A stretch of 64,000 bases of DNA from Pholiota molesta (Eukaryota > Basidiomycota > Agaricomycetes > Agaricales > Strophariaceae): the NCBI GenBank assembly GCA_014925825.1, contig JACGCK010000004.1, positions 372,001 to 436,000 on the forward strand, in the 5' to 3' direction. Both the position numbers and the translations under genes were made by a program. Position 1 is the first letter of the stretch; each line of letters begins with the position of its first letter. Of this stretch, positions 1 through 11,750 are shown in pieces. The notes below the pieces were generated by a model, which was not told the DNA's origin, did not search any database, and saw only the letters and a list, made by a program, of their open reading frames with translations.

Positions 1-2625
1 CGACCCAGAACGTGGAACGTGTCATCGCCGACTTCACGAACCGCAAACAGTACGCTGCGGCCCATTTATTCTTCCTTGAGGGTGATTTCATGTGGTCATG
101 ATACCCTTTTGAATGCTGTCTGATCATTGTGTTTTGCTAAGGCCTCCCGGAACAGCTCTTCGAGCGTTTGACGTCATCTCCTGCAGAACCACATCTGCAA
201 GCTCTAAAAGAATTGTTCTTGAATTTCAATGGTATTTCTCAAAATTTATGCCCATGAACCGTTCCCCTCAACCCTGTTGCCATAGCCATCGAGGCGCAGG
301 CGTTCTCCTTGCAGGAACCAAGTTATTTCTTCAGTATGTACAGTCCACCTCGAACGGAAGCAGCATATAAGCTCGCGCGTGTCCGGTTAGAAGAGGATCT
401 GCGCTTTACTAGTAGGACGGTATGCTTCCTTCGGTCGTCAAGCCTTAATTCGTTGCTAATATTCTATTCCAAGATTGTCAACATATGCGTTTCCCTAAAC
501 GAATTCCCATATATCCGTTACTACATGCCTTCTACACATCTCCCTCTCGGGCCATTGAAGCCTGTCGCTCAGAACCGCCCTCCGCCGCCACCAGAGGGAT
601 CCAGCCGATGGCGAACAAACCTTGCCCGCGGCGCCGATGCACGAGCATACGAATCTGTTGAGACTGATTTCGTGACCAAACTTCTAGCATTTATGGTCCA
701 GAGCGGTTTGGAAGAATATAAGAAGGCAAATCCTGATTTCGGAGTATGTGCCTCTGCAATTCACGAAATACACGCATCTAAGTATACTCTTCAGAAAGTC
801 GACCCGGCACGTCCAAGAGCCACTCTGTTGATAACTGATAGGTCCATGGATTTGCAAGCCCCCTTTATCCATGAGTTTACCTATCAAGCAATGGCAATGA
901 CCTTTTGCCCATCGAGGATGGATCGCGATACTCGTTCGTCATCAATTCTTTCTTCAAGCAGCGATACTCACGATCTTGGGCAGATATAAATTTCAATCAT
1001 CTTTGGGCGCGTATGAAGACAAGACCGCCATATTGTCAGATGCAGATACTGTGTGGACTGCCGTCCGACACCTTCATATGCGCGAAGCTATCGACAAGTT
1101 GATGCTCGACTTCAATAAATTCTTAGAAGAAAACGCCGTTTTCAAGGGGTGAATCCTCATTTCCACTCGCCCTCTGAATCATTATCTGACCAATAATTTG
1201 ATGGATAGCGAAGGTGCAGCTAATCTTAACGATATGAAAGACATGCTGGCCAGTCTCCCGCAATATCAAGAGCAACGAGAGAAGGTGCGCTATTATAGAT
1301 GAAAATACTCAGGCTTATTTATTTTATCGGCAGTTCTCGCTACACCTCAGTATGGCACAAGATTGTATGGAATTGTTTGAGAAGGCGAAGCTTTCTGATC
1401 TGGCATCCGTCGAACAGGTATGGATCCCATCCATTTACTCAGTTTCTTATGTTAAAACGTGGCTGTAAAGTGTTGTGCAACTGGCCTAACGGCCGAAGGG
1501 AAAACGCCAAAGGGTCTTGTAGAAGAAATGGTTCCCCTCCTTGATAGTAGGGACGTTCTGTAAGTTACGATCATTAACAGAACATAACGATTTCACTAAC
1601 CTTTCATCTTCTGGAAGGAACATGCGCAAAGTTCGAATCATCGCGTTGTATATCCAATATCGCGATGGAGTTCCAGACGAAGATCGCCGCGACTGTATCA
1701 ACATGCAAGATTAACACTTGCTGAACAAGACGCTGTTAACGCGCTTGTGCACTTTGGTGTCCGGATTAGCAGAGTGCGTAATACTGTATCTTACAATAAA
1801 CCCTATCTTACCTTTCAACAGGGCCCAACGACAAAGACACCAAGAAGAAGATAAAGCAGAAAGTGAATCCAGACGAATACGAACTTTCACGCTTTAAGCC
1901 TGCCATAAAGACCATTGTCGAAGTGATCGCGCCTTAAATGCAGCCATGAATGATTTGCTGACAACATGTCTACAGGAGCAAATTGCCGAAAAATTAGATG
2001 CTACACTCTTCCCATATGTCAAAGAGGCGCCTTCAGCAATGCCTCTTTCTCCACGCTCTCCTCCGCCGCAGACAACATCACTTCGCAGCCAGAAACCAGC
2101 ATGGCATAGGGCACCTAAAGTCAATGCTGCCGCTGATAATCGCCAACGATTATTAGTATTTGTGGCTGGTGGCATGACCTATTCGGAGATGCGAGAAACT
2201 TATCAGCTATCAAACTCCTTGCAAAAAGACATTTATATTGGTGAGCTTATTGGACAGGAGTATAGCTGAATCATGGTTTACGATCAAAACAGGATCAACA
2301 CACGTCATTACTCCCAAAGGATTTATCGACGACCTCAAAGTCCTCGACCTTGGAGGCGCAGGATCGAAGGCGATACCTAATGGTCTGAGAGATATGCGAG
2401 GAGAGCCCAAGTCAGCCCAAGAATTGTACGATGAGAAATACTATGTCAAAGATGCTCCTCCGCCTCAGCGACAACCACCACCATCGAAGAATCTTGCTCC
2501 TCGTGCAGAGAAACTGCTCCCATTCAGTTATCGCCCGCCAACTCTTATCAAGGTTCTGTAATTCGACGACGCCTTCCGCTAAAGAGGATAAGAAGAAGAA
2601 GCGTGGGCTTTTCCGTTTTGGTTAA
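1..2625 (+). CDS. SEC1: Sec1/Munc18-family protein SEC1 (5' partial)
   Basis: This is the body and C terminus of a Sec1/Munc18 (SM) protein, which binds syntaxin-type SNAREs and promotes exocytic vesicle fusion at the plasma membrane. The start lies left of the window; base 3 is in frame. Family hallmarks are AIEAQAFS followed by FFSMYSPPR, the segment LLITDRSMDLQAPFIHEFTY, the AYEDKTAILSDADTVW segment, GLVEEMVPLLD, and the C-terminal block VFVAGGMTYSEMR before a proline-rich, lysine-ending tail. At least seven short GT-AG introns separate the exons (for example ~79-142 and ~419-474). The frame is broken by about five single-base losses, near 897, 1,690, 1,826, 1,925 and ~2,540; each is repaired by one added base. 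It is convergent with RPT4 (246 bp between stops). The family call is firm; vacuolar or Golgi SM paralogues fit the sequence less well. Confidence 0.9.
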
Positions 2626-2870
2626 AGTTGCCTTAGCATATCCGAGATGTAATTATTATAGTTGGATTCTGATGTAATGTGGTTGATCATATACCTTTCA
2701 CCTTTGGGATGGATTTTGTTTTGTGACCGCTGGCTGATGCTTGACAAGTTGCCCATGAAGAAAATATACAAATAACGGGAAAGGGTATGTACAGAATGAC
2801 AGCTAAACCTATGTCGAATATTCCATCTTGGCTGTGAGGGGAGCAAAGATCAGATCTTCCATTGCAGTAC

Positions 2871-4405
2871 TTAGTCATGAGCGAGAGTACTGACTTTCGT
2901 GCTTCTTGGCTTCGCCACCTTACGAGCAGCTTTCGTTAGATCCTCTTGGTTGATGTATTCTCGGTCGTCCCGGATGGCGAACATGCCAGCCTCAGTCACA
3001 ACATTACGCAAATCAGCACCGTTGAATCCGTCAGACAGCTGCGTTTCGAGAAGATCAGTGGCTGAGACAGTAGAGTAATATGATACTAACTTTGACAATG
3101 GCCTCATAATCAATGTCACCGCCTTTGTTGACAGGAGCGGCATGAATTTTGAGAATTTCCAGGCGCGCTTGCTCATTTGGTAGGGGGACCTCGATTTTAC
3201 GATCCAAGCGACCAGGGCGAAGGAGAGCAGGATCAAGTGTGTCGGGACGATTCGTAGCCATGATGAGTTTGGTTCTTCCTAGAGAATCAAATCCATCCAT
3301 TTGATTCAATAGCTACATGGAACAAATAAATGAATAAAAAAAGAGTCAGAAAGGAAGCTAGGTATGCTTTAGAATATTAACATACCTCCATCAATGTACG
3401 TTGAATTTCACGATCAGCACTGGTACCCTCAGAAAAGCGGCGACCACCGATAGCATCAATCTCATCCATGAAAATGACACACGGCTCGTGGTCCCGCGCA
3501 TATCCAAACATTTCTCGCACTACTCGTGCACTCTCTCCGATATACTTATCGACGATGGCTGACGAAACGACCTTCAAGAAATTGGTTTGTAGCGTTGCTG
3601 CTACTGCACGAGCCAACAGCGTTTTGCCCGTTCCCGGAGGTCCATACAGAAGAACGCCCTTGGGTGGTTTGATTCCAACACGAACGAAGAGTTCTGGATT
3701 CATCAGGGGGAGTTCAATGATCTAATCAAGGTCAGCGTAATGTATGGCATCCCAGTCTTGAGTGGAACATACCTCTCTTAGTTCTCGAACTTGTTCACCC
3801 AGTCCTCCAATTCCAGCAAATGATGCACCTCCAGGATCTTCTAGACTCATTTTGTATACCAAGGGATCAACTTCGCGGGGTAAATTCGCATGATCGTCAA
3901 TGTCGTCATGTCAAGGGAAACGCGCGTTCCGGTCTTCAGCTTTGCTGCAGGAAGAGTGGGTCGATAGGAGACCACGTAGCGTGGTCCTGAAGATGCCTTC
4001 ACGATGACTGATAATGAATGTTAGAATAGTCAACAAACCACGTAAGACTATCGTACATACACCGATCTGAGTCCAGCTGTTTCATGACCTCTCCAATAAT
4101 CTGGCCAACGGATTGAACGGCCTTGATATCATCTTCTGTCTTTTCGTATGCCTTCTCCAGATCTTTGATTGAGAACCTGACTAGAGAAAATAAGATGTTG
4201 AGTTGGGGAATATCATTGATACCAGAGTAACACCAACGCTTTTTCAGGCTTTCGCTGCTTGTTTCGTGGTTGCGTAGTTTCTAGAACATTGTAAGTAAGG
4301 AAAAAAGGAGCTTGCAGAAATATCACCTACCTCTCTGTATGTCTTGAGAGCGTCCTTCTTTCGTTGATCCATAGCTCCTGAAGATGTTGAAGGTTGAACG
4401 TCCAT
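2871..4405 (-). CDS. RPT4: 26S proteasome regulatory AAA-ATPase subunit Rpt4
   Basis: Rpt4 (human PSMC6) is one of six AAA ATPases in the 19S base that unfold ubiquitinated proteins and open the proteasome gate. Exons on the minus strand are 4405-4331, 4280-4238, 4180-4061, 4007-3773, 3721-3386, 3312-3091 and 3038-2871, with introns of 50-73 nt. The protein has an N-terminal coiled coil, an OB-fold segment, Walker A GPPGTGKT, Walker [12 protein letters not shown], and the arginine-finger segment around [18 protein letters not shown]. Rpt4 rather than another Rpt is indicated by [21 protein letters not shown] and [10 protein letters not shown]. The exons sum to 1,199 nt; one missing base in an A run near 3,882 breaks the frame between TLTIMR and the [13 protein letters not shown] stretch, and adding it gives 399 residues, a normal length. 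Two ACGCGT hexamers lie upstream of the start. Confidence 0.95.
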
Positions 4406-4441
4406 GGTGAAATGAAGGAAGTGCTAAGCGATTGAGTTTGG

Positions 4442-4465
4442 ACGCGTAAGTGCCATCTGACGCGT
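4442..4465. promoter_or_regulatory. Two MCB-like ACGCGT motifs upstream of RPT4
   Basis: ACGCGT occurs at 4442-4447 and 4460-4465, 18 bp apart and 37-60 bp upstream of the RPT4 start codon. In yeasts this hexamer is the MluI cell-cycle box bound by MBF. Here the role is inference only. The site sits between RPT4 and tRNA-Pro. Confidence 0.3.
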
Positions 4466-4532
4466 TCTCTTCCAAAACGGGTTGCCGCCATGTGCAGCGT
4501 ATCAACTAAATCAAGCTGACTTTAATTTCATC

Positions 4533-4620
4533 GGCCTGATGGTCTAGTAGTATGATTCCTTGTTAGGGTGCATCCGCACACAATTCGAGGAGGTCCCGGG
4601 TTCAATTCCCGGTCAGGCCC
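4533..4620 (+). tRNA. tRNA-Pro (AGG) with a ~16-nt intron
   Basis: A full cloverleaf can be drawn. The acceptor GGCCTGA (4533-4539) pairs with TCAGGCC (4613-4619), with discriminator C at 4620. The anticodon stem CCTTG pairs with CGAGG, and the T arm is CCGGG-TTCAATT-CCCGG. The anticodon loop TTAGGGT is interrupted after the base 3' of the anticodon AGG (4565-4567) by an intron of about 16 nt, the canonical position for eukaryotic tRNA introns. Without the intron the tRNA is 72 nt. Internal A- and B-box sequences are present, as expected for a Pol III gene. Confidence 0.93.
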
Positions 4621-5410
4621 TGAAAACGGAGTGTCGTTTTTTCATTTTTGAACTCTCAAAGTACGTTTTGAATTTTGAACTTTGAAGTGTTACTATCTAG
4701 GCCAGCTTTGATGCCCAAATCTAATAACCTATGAGGTCATCTATCTAGTACATAGATAGATCAACAGAGAATGTTGCGGTATCTTGTTGACGAAGAACGC
4801 CTTGTCAAATACGTAAGTATACATTCAACAAACAAAAAAGACCAACGATCATATATATTACAACATGGCCTATGTTATTCCTGCTGTTGGCCATCAATTG
4901 GGAACAGAAGACAACACAAGGTGTGAATGGTACAAAGGGAAGCAGGGCAAAACCAGTGAGTGGGTGCGATAGTTTTGTTGTACAGCAGATGGTAAGGTGA
5001 TTGGGTTGCGATGAAGGGAAAACTGGAGGGTATGATATGATATGATATGATATCGAAAGGCTGTAGTGGGTATGGGTAATGGCGCGGCTTCCATAATAGT
5101 ACATGCATGAGACAAGGTTATCAAGGGTATTATAGGTATAAAATGTAAAACAGTGCGAAAGAAAGCATAGGCGACATAGATAGGGATAAAAGATAGAAGC
5201 TATAAAGAAAAGACGAGGAGGTAATTTTTGGGGGGTGGAGGTTGGCAAAGAAACCAAAGGTCATGGTATCAATTTTGGGTTTGTCGCTGCTTGTTCATAC
5301 TATGTGCGATTGTCGTGATTCATCAGGTGGCGGTAACAGTGAATCATCCAGCAAGTCAATAGGGGACGTAAAGTTTATTAGCTATAAAGTGGAAATTTAG
5401 AGTCGACCCA
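4621..5410. other. Intergenic stretch with an AT-rich microsatellite
   Basis: No coding support on either strand. It holds the presumed Pol III terminator T run just after tRNA-Pro, and a short pentanucleotide tandem array (GATAT, about four copies) near 5033-5055. Open frames on the minus strand here are low-complexity and lack family resemblance. Confidence 0.5.
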
Positions 5411-7971
5411 TCAGCTATGAAATAAATTGTTCACTGTCGTTAAGAGTATGCTTACATATGGATGGAGGTGTGAAGGCATGCTTTCGCGGTGTGGATTGCT
5501 TGGCCCATGCCTTATATGACTTTGAGTATGCGCATCCTCAGACGTTGCTCTGCTCGCACTGCTTTCGGCACCTGGGACAGTGGAAATTACAACACCTTGA
5601 TTGTTGTAAACAAACAGGGCATCGGAGTGCGGCCGCCGTCTCATAGCTGAAGACGACGATGGCATGAGCTCCAAATGACCATGTGCCGTACTCGGAGAGG
5701 GGAAGTCTTCTGGAGGTTCCCATACCGTGTCGTCGGAGCGCCCACCTGAATTTGGTCGTGACGGCGCTGCGGGCAATCCGTCTTGCCTGGGAGGCACAAT
5801 TTATGATGGAAAGGCAATGTTGGTGAAGGCGCCATACCAAAGCTCTCTCCATCTGAGTCGCATCCAGGAGACATTTCACCCTCGGTCTCTCCTGAATGGC
5901 GCCGTCGCGCAGGACCCGAGTCCACAGTGTACATGGCGTGCTCTGGACTAATCTCGGGCGGGTCACCGGGAAAACGAAGTGCGTTCATGGACATCGCCGC
6001 CTCGGCTGATGTGCTAGGTGCTATGTTATAATAGCCTCGTTTAGGCGACGAGGGCTCCTGCTCGGGGTCAAAGTAATGTTGGGATGGTGAGATAACAGCA
6101 GCGGGAGCTTTGTCAATATTGGACGGAGGCGCAATAACCTTGGCTCTGTAGCCCGATTCTGTGATGATAGAACGAGGGAAAAAAATCTGAAAATGACGGT
6201 GTGAGCCAAGAACAACCGCTTTGCACAAGCAGATAGAAATGAGAACACGAACGAAAAGTGTGATAGCGGAGGAGATAAAGCATCCAATGCCTCCCATCAT
6301 CAAAAGAAAATCTACCACCAAAGTCTCAGCATTGGTTCGGTCGAAAGATGATGCGACACATACCCACAGCAAATCTATCCGCGGTCAATAACAAATCAAT
6401 CATGAGTTAGTGCTAGTTAGTGCAAAATCTTGAATGTATGACTTACGGATTTGCAATGATCGGATAGGGCTCATTGAGAGCGTCAATACCAATCATCAGG
6501 AGTGGGATCGTGAAGAGAAAGCGGAACATCACGCGAATACGCTGAAAACGTGCGACATGGAACCAACACCTTTGAATTCGGTGCTCAGCTTGAACCAGAT
6601 AGAAGTTACTCACATTCAGCTGGTAGAAAGTTGACAACCGAACCACAACGTCAGGCTCCGCGCCACCTTCTTTGACGTAGACAATGAACCCCGGAAAGCG
6701 CGCGAGAACATAAAGGAAGAAGACTGTTGTTGTTGTTCCTGCAGATGCCCCTGCGAGAAAAATCCAGGACAATACCTACGTGCAAATGGATCATTCAGGG
6801 AAAACTTATCATGCATAAGTTCAGAATGCAGCTCACCCGGTCGATATCCCTCCTAGTAACCAGCGTAACCAATGGCATACCCAGCACTGCAACCATGCTC
6901 CCTGAATGAACAGTGAATTGGTGGACCATGGGTGAAAACCGGAACGGGCGTACCCAGATACCAAACCCTGAATTCCCAGCTCTCAAACCACTCCCGCTTT
7001 CCTGGGCCTTGATGCAGAAGGAACAGCCAGAAAGCAAGTTCTATTCCATTCAAATCAGTCGCTAGTTGATTGCAACGCGGATTCATCTAAAATACCTTCC
7101 AAGTGTGTTACTCTAGTCCCAGTATAATCGTATGAGCCTGGAAAGCTTATGGATAATCATAGAGGACTTACAATTCCAACGACCAACCAGCACTGAGCAC
7201 AAAGTAAAGAGGGAGCAGCCAGCGCCTGTCGGGGAGCGCCCAGGCGCTTAATGGACGTGGAATAACTATGGTTTATTCAGTACATATTCCAAGCACAAGT
7301 CTCTTGAACTGACTTGAGCCATCTTCAAGTACGACAAAACCTGCGATATTTGGTTAAAAAGGGGATCACCAACAGTTTGCTCGAATGTATACCTGCTCTG
7401 AACTTGAAAACAGTCATCGCCACACCAAAAACGACGAGAAGGGGAAGAGTTCCTATATACGAGTACCTAATGGGTAGCACATGAATCAATGAGAATGCAG
7501 CATGCGGGTTGTCGGGACCTCATGGTTCGCAGATGGAAGAGTGGACATACGTCATAACTCGCTTGAAGGCCCCTGGCTGTCTCCCCGAATCCCATTTCAA
7601 ACATTTGAATCGATCATATGCCCAGAGATGGAAAAGCAAGAAGGTAAAGAACTGTGGAGAAAGGACAGCAAGGTAGTAGAATGCGCAGGATGAGTTGATG
7701 TTGATCAAGCATGTTAGGGATCTCCAGGACTCACGATAGAGGACAGAATAGCCCAGAGCAGGAAGGCCGTAGGGGAACCGTTGCTCATGAAGAACCCAGA
7801 AGTTGCCAACGTCGAGGCGCGGCGGAGGGGATTGCGAAAGCCAGTAAAGAGACGACTAATAGTGAGAGCTAAAACTCGGCCGTTGCCACCATCAACCACT
7901 CTAATCCCCCACCCTGCCCCCACCCCTAATTGATTGTCAATTTGTCCGTCTCGTTTTAGAAATCTCTTCAT
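5411..7971 (-). CDS. Multi-pass membrane protein with disordered cytosolic tail (function unknown)
   Basis: A multi-exon minus-strand gene. From the start near 7971 the protein has a short polar N terminus (MKRFLKRDGQ), then about seven hydrophobic helices in successive exons: AFLLWAILSS-FFTFLLFHLWAY; YIGTLPLLVVFGVAMTVF; LYFVLSAGWSLEL; LAFWLFLLHQ; MVAVLGMPLVTLVT; VLSWIFLAGASAG with FFLYVLARFPGFIVYV; FRFLFTIPLLMIGID; and FLLMMGGIGCFISSAITLF. A Ser/Pro-rich tail of roughly 200 residues follows. The topology resembles a seven-helix receptor-like protein of fungi, but I recognise no named family and no GPCR signature residues. Single-base frame breaks are likely near 6,950 (between the helix-4 exon and the MVHQF stretch) and near 5,790 in the tail. 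Exon limits are approximate. Confidence 0.6.
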
Positions 7972-8201
7972 TGCACCCGCAGAAGTGTTACACAGTGAAT
8001 AAGTACAATCGTAAATTAACGTAAGGTTATCTAGGTCTGCAGCACTCGTCAAGAGCACTCAGATATGCAGGTAAATAAATGGGTATATATCGTGATGTCA
8101 TACTATCCTGAGCGATACAAAGTTCAATGAAAGCCACAGCAACCGAAAGTAAACCTGACTTAAAATAAAAAAGCGTACGAATGATGATGGGTATCCGACA
8201 C

Positions 8202-11089
8202 CTAGTTGGCATCTCGTTTGAAGTACGTGGGTTCTGCATGAGCGATGAAGGTTTTCCAAGCAGAGCGTGTAGCGGCTGGGAAGAGGTAAGTGGACTGAGT
8301 GGCACCCCCACCGCCGTTTCCGTAGTATATCGGGTCCGGTCCAGGTATTATGCCCGATAAAGATTGGTTTTCGCCACCAACAACAGAGACTGCACCAGTC
8401 CTACTAGTCACCAATGACCCAGTTGGATTGTTTCCAAGGACAAATTCACGCATAAATGTGAACGCCTGTATGAAAAAATTAGCAGAATAATGCTCCCAAC
8501 TTTGGAGAGTCCTTACCGAGATTGGGGCATCCTGACCTACTAAATGCCCGGCATTGAGGAATAGTACATATTGCCAACCTCGTTCTTGATGAACAACACC
8601 TGCAAGTTTCCCTGCATCGTTGCTCCAAGGGGTAGATGGTTTGCGTGTAAATCCTTGGATGCCACCAAAAGTGGTATTTTGGATGGCGACTGATGGAAGA
8701 AAATAAGTTCAATAAAGAAGCCATCACGGAGCATTTATGGCCTTACGCTCTGTGCCTCGATGGGGGATAAGAGCATCATCGTTCCCAGAGAATAACATGA
8801 TACCGACTCCTTTCTTAGTGGCATTGGCGGCAAGGTCATTGAAGATGTTGATTGACCTAGAGACAGTCAGCATTACAATCATAGAGCAACACTAAATAAG
8901 TGAGACACACATTGGGCCTTTATAACGTTGACGGGAAAGAAAACAACAAGTTCAGATTTACAAAATGGGTCATAACAGACAAGACGTACTGCCATCATTA
9001 GGATCTACATATCAGAGGCTTAGACAATGTGCATATTTAGGAAAGATACAAGGCGTACCAGCTCCGAAAGGGAAGTCGAACTGCATTTCCCAATCCTTCA
9101 CTGTTGGCGCGTGGAAAGCAGCGCGTACGCGAGGATCTGGTCAAGAATGTAAATTTGAGACTAAGAGAGAAGCGGACATGAATCTTACCGTTCATAAAGA
9201 CGCTGGCGTCTCTTGTCACCTTGGGGTTCAGTGCGTCCGGGATATCGTAGACCTATGGACAGAGTAAGATTAAGGCGGGCTAAGGGCGGTAGCAAAGAAT
9301 GGGGCTAACGTTGAAGGATAGGCCAGGTTGATCGGTAAGATCTATAAGAAAGTTAGACTTAGGCCAAAGATTGCTGGTTCGTGGAGATACGTACTCCATG
9401 GGAAGGTATAGTTGAGGGCATAATCGATGAACATGTCCAACAGGAAACAACCGTACTGGAGCAAAAATGAGCAATGCATATCAGCATCAGCGGCAATATT
9501 CTTACCCAGGGATCAATGGTGCCATTGGCTCGCAGGGAAAGATCGCGCTTCCATATCTCTTTCTCGTACTCCCGATCCTCGCGTTTCCTTAGTGAGATTG
9601 ATGAAGATTCGTCTGCAATGCGACGAGTGAGCTCTGTCCTGAAGGACTTGCGCTTCAGTTTTTGTTGCCAGGGAATGAAGCGTTGGGTAGGAAAGGTGAA
9701 GTTCACGTCCGGGATGGTTCCGTGTTGCGGGTAAGTAAGAGTAATGTTGAAACCACAAAGATCCGTCCTATTACAGAGAATAAAAAATTCGCTGAGCCTA
9801 TATGGAGAACAATTTGCTTACTGTTCCTTGAAGTAATTATAAACATCTTGGTCGTAACCAATGATTTGGGGATATGTGGTAAGTACGCTCAGCTACAGAG
9901 ATGGTTGAGTGAGTCTTTGCGCCTCGTATCGGGTATTCAAAACATACTGCAGGGAGAAGCTCGAAGATCTGTTCAGACGAATAAGTTCCATCTCCCATAG
10001 CGATCTTTGCCACTTTAACGGGAGGATTGGGCATATCAAAGTAAGCCTTCAAGATATATGGCTATCGGCAAAGCAATGTTAGACAATCCAATCAATGCAA
10101 GAAGTCAATATTTTTCGCATACAATATATTGTCCAGCATAACTCTCTCCAGTAATATGAAGTGGACGAGTTGCAAGGCTAGGGAATACCTTGACAAGATT
10201 GCTCAAGAATCCCATCTAAAATCTTACTCAACGAATGTGAAGAGATATTTGTAAATTTTACTCACAAAGTCTTTGCCAATTTGGTCTTCGTCAGGCGCTA
10301 TGGAGAAATAGAAGGATTAGCATCAGCGTCTGGCATCTTACAAGATTTCGTGTACCATAGCCAGTCGCGTCGGATGTCGAGTAACCAACGCCGCTTTAAA
10401 TGCAGAAGATGAGGCGCACAGCTCAAGGAGTCAGATCCATACATACACTGGTTGATCAATCCAAAAGTAATCCGCCAAATTATTCCAACTATATGGATTG
10501 GGTTTTGCGGAGTAATCGCTTTGGAGTTGAATTGGTCCGTTCTGTTGTGGACGTGCGTGAGCGCAAGAAAAATGCGTTGGATGGACATATATACCTCAAA
10601 GAACATGCCATACATGCTCGAAGAGCCGGACTGTAGATTTTGTGTTTAACATTACGCATGACGTTCGATGATAACATAACTTACCCTCCATTCAACCAAA
10701 TTCCCCATGGTTGTTGATTACTTGGACTCAGAGGTGCTGTTAAAGAGCCCTGCGATTTTTCGAAGCCAAGAAAGAAAGGGTATTGTTTGGGTGGCCTGCC
10801 GTTGTACTGGAAGGTTTCCAGCGAAACTCCTTTCCGCTTCCATGTAATGTTGGGTAGTTTTTGCGTCACTTCGAAATCTAGGGAAGAACAAGATGTCAGG
10901 CTTGAGGAGTTTCCTTAGAAGCGCGAACCACATACAGCTTTGCCATTCTGGACTATAATCGCCAGACGGCTGACCAGGATAAAAGTGAGGCCAGGTACTC
11001 GGGAGGTCGGTTGGATCTTGGGACGCGACGAAAGGCGCGTAAGCAAGCAGAGCGAGAGCATAAAAGCAGGCAAATGGAAGACAAGACAT
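8202..11089 (-). CDS. Secreted serine carboxypeptidase (peptidase family S10)
   Basis: An S10 exopeptidase that removes C-terminal residues at acidic pH in the secretory pathway, vacuole or medium. The N terminus starts with a clear signal peptide (ALALLAYAPFVASQ). The substrate-binding motif WLNGGPGSSSM spans an exon junction near 10,630-10,690. The nucleophile motif GESYAG is at 10149-10132. The acid is probably in SGNDDALIPH, and the catalytic His is in NAGHLVGQ (His codon at 8546-8544). Many small introns split the gene. One G of the GGG run in the oxyanion motif (GGPGSS) is missing near 10,625, shifting the frame at an invariant site; with it restored the protein continues normally to a stop at 8202. 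Fungal-type members with QGFTRKPSTPW close to the His are typically secreted. It is divergent from QNS1. Confidence 0.88.
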
Positions 11090-11750
11090 CGTTAATAGTC
11101 GTGTGGAGGACTGTACAAAGTAAGTAAGTCGTCCTGCGTCAGCCGCTGAATGGGTCGCTAGCAGTCGCTAGCTGAGTGGCAACTCCGGGAGCACGATGTT
11201 TATATACGGATGAGCGTTGATGCCGAAATCGTAGCCACATGAGATAGCCCTGAGGACAATTGGTGGACCTGGCGTATTTATGGCAGAGCCTGCGCGCCTC
11301 TGCGCGCCTCCGTGCAGGATGTGTACGTCGCACCTGTTGAATGAAGCAAAATAACATAGACAGACCTTATTGTTAGTCTATTGTTCAAACCAGAGGTGCC
11401 GATAGTGAGTCTGACATGATCCGCGCAGGAACATCGGCGGCAACAGAAGATAACTGGCATCAGATTCTTGGAAGACAATAATGCAACGTCGCGTAACTCA
11501 ACCTCATGATAAGCAGAGACACTGGCCTCCGGCAAAGGCGGTCCGCTCCCAAACAGGTTTTCCCTCCCCGAGACTCTTCCTGTCTGACACTGATAACAAC
11601 ACTCATATCGACCTTGGTCCGAGCAAAGTCCCTTGCTTTCCTTATTGTTTAGCTGTCCTCACAGTATGTCAATCAGAAGCTTTCGATGACATATGATGCG
11701 ATACACGTCCCTGTTCTCCACGAATGACTAGGTTTTGAAGCAGCGCGAAG
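11090..11750. other. Divergent intergenic region between carboxypeptidase and QNS1
   Basis: About 660 bp separate two start codons on opposite strands, so both promoters must lie here. I see no coding sequence with family resemblance, no RNA gene and no convincing repeat, apart from a short duplicated GCGCCTC-type unit near 11,290-11,310. Confidence 0.5.

Noticed and set aside
1..2625. SEC1 as a pseudogene
   Set aside because: Frame lesions are single bases of the same type seen in other essential genes nearby, and all domains and splice sites are otherwise intact.
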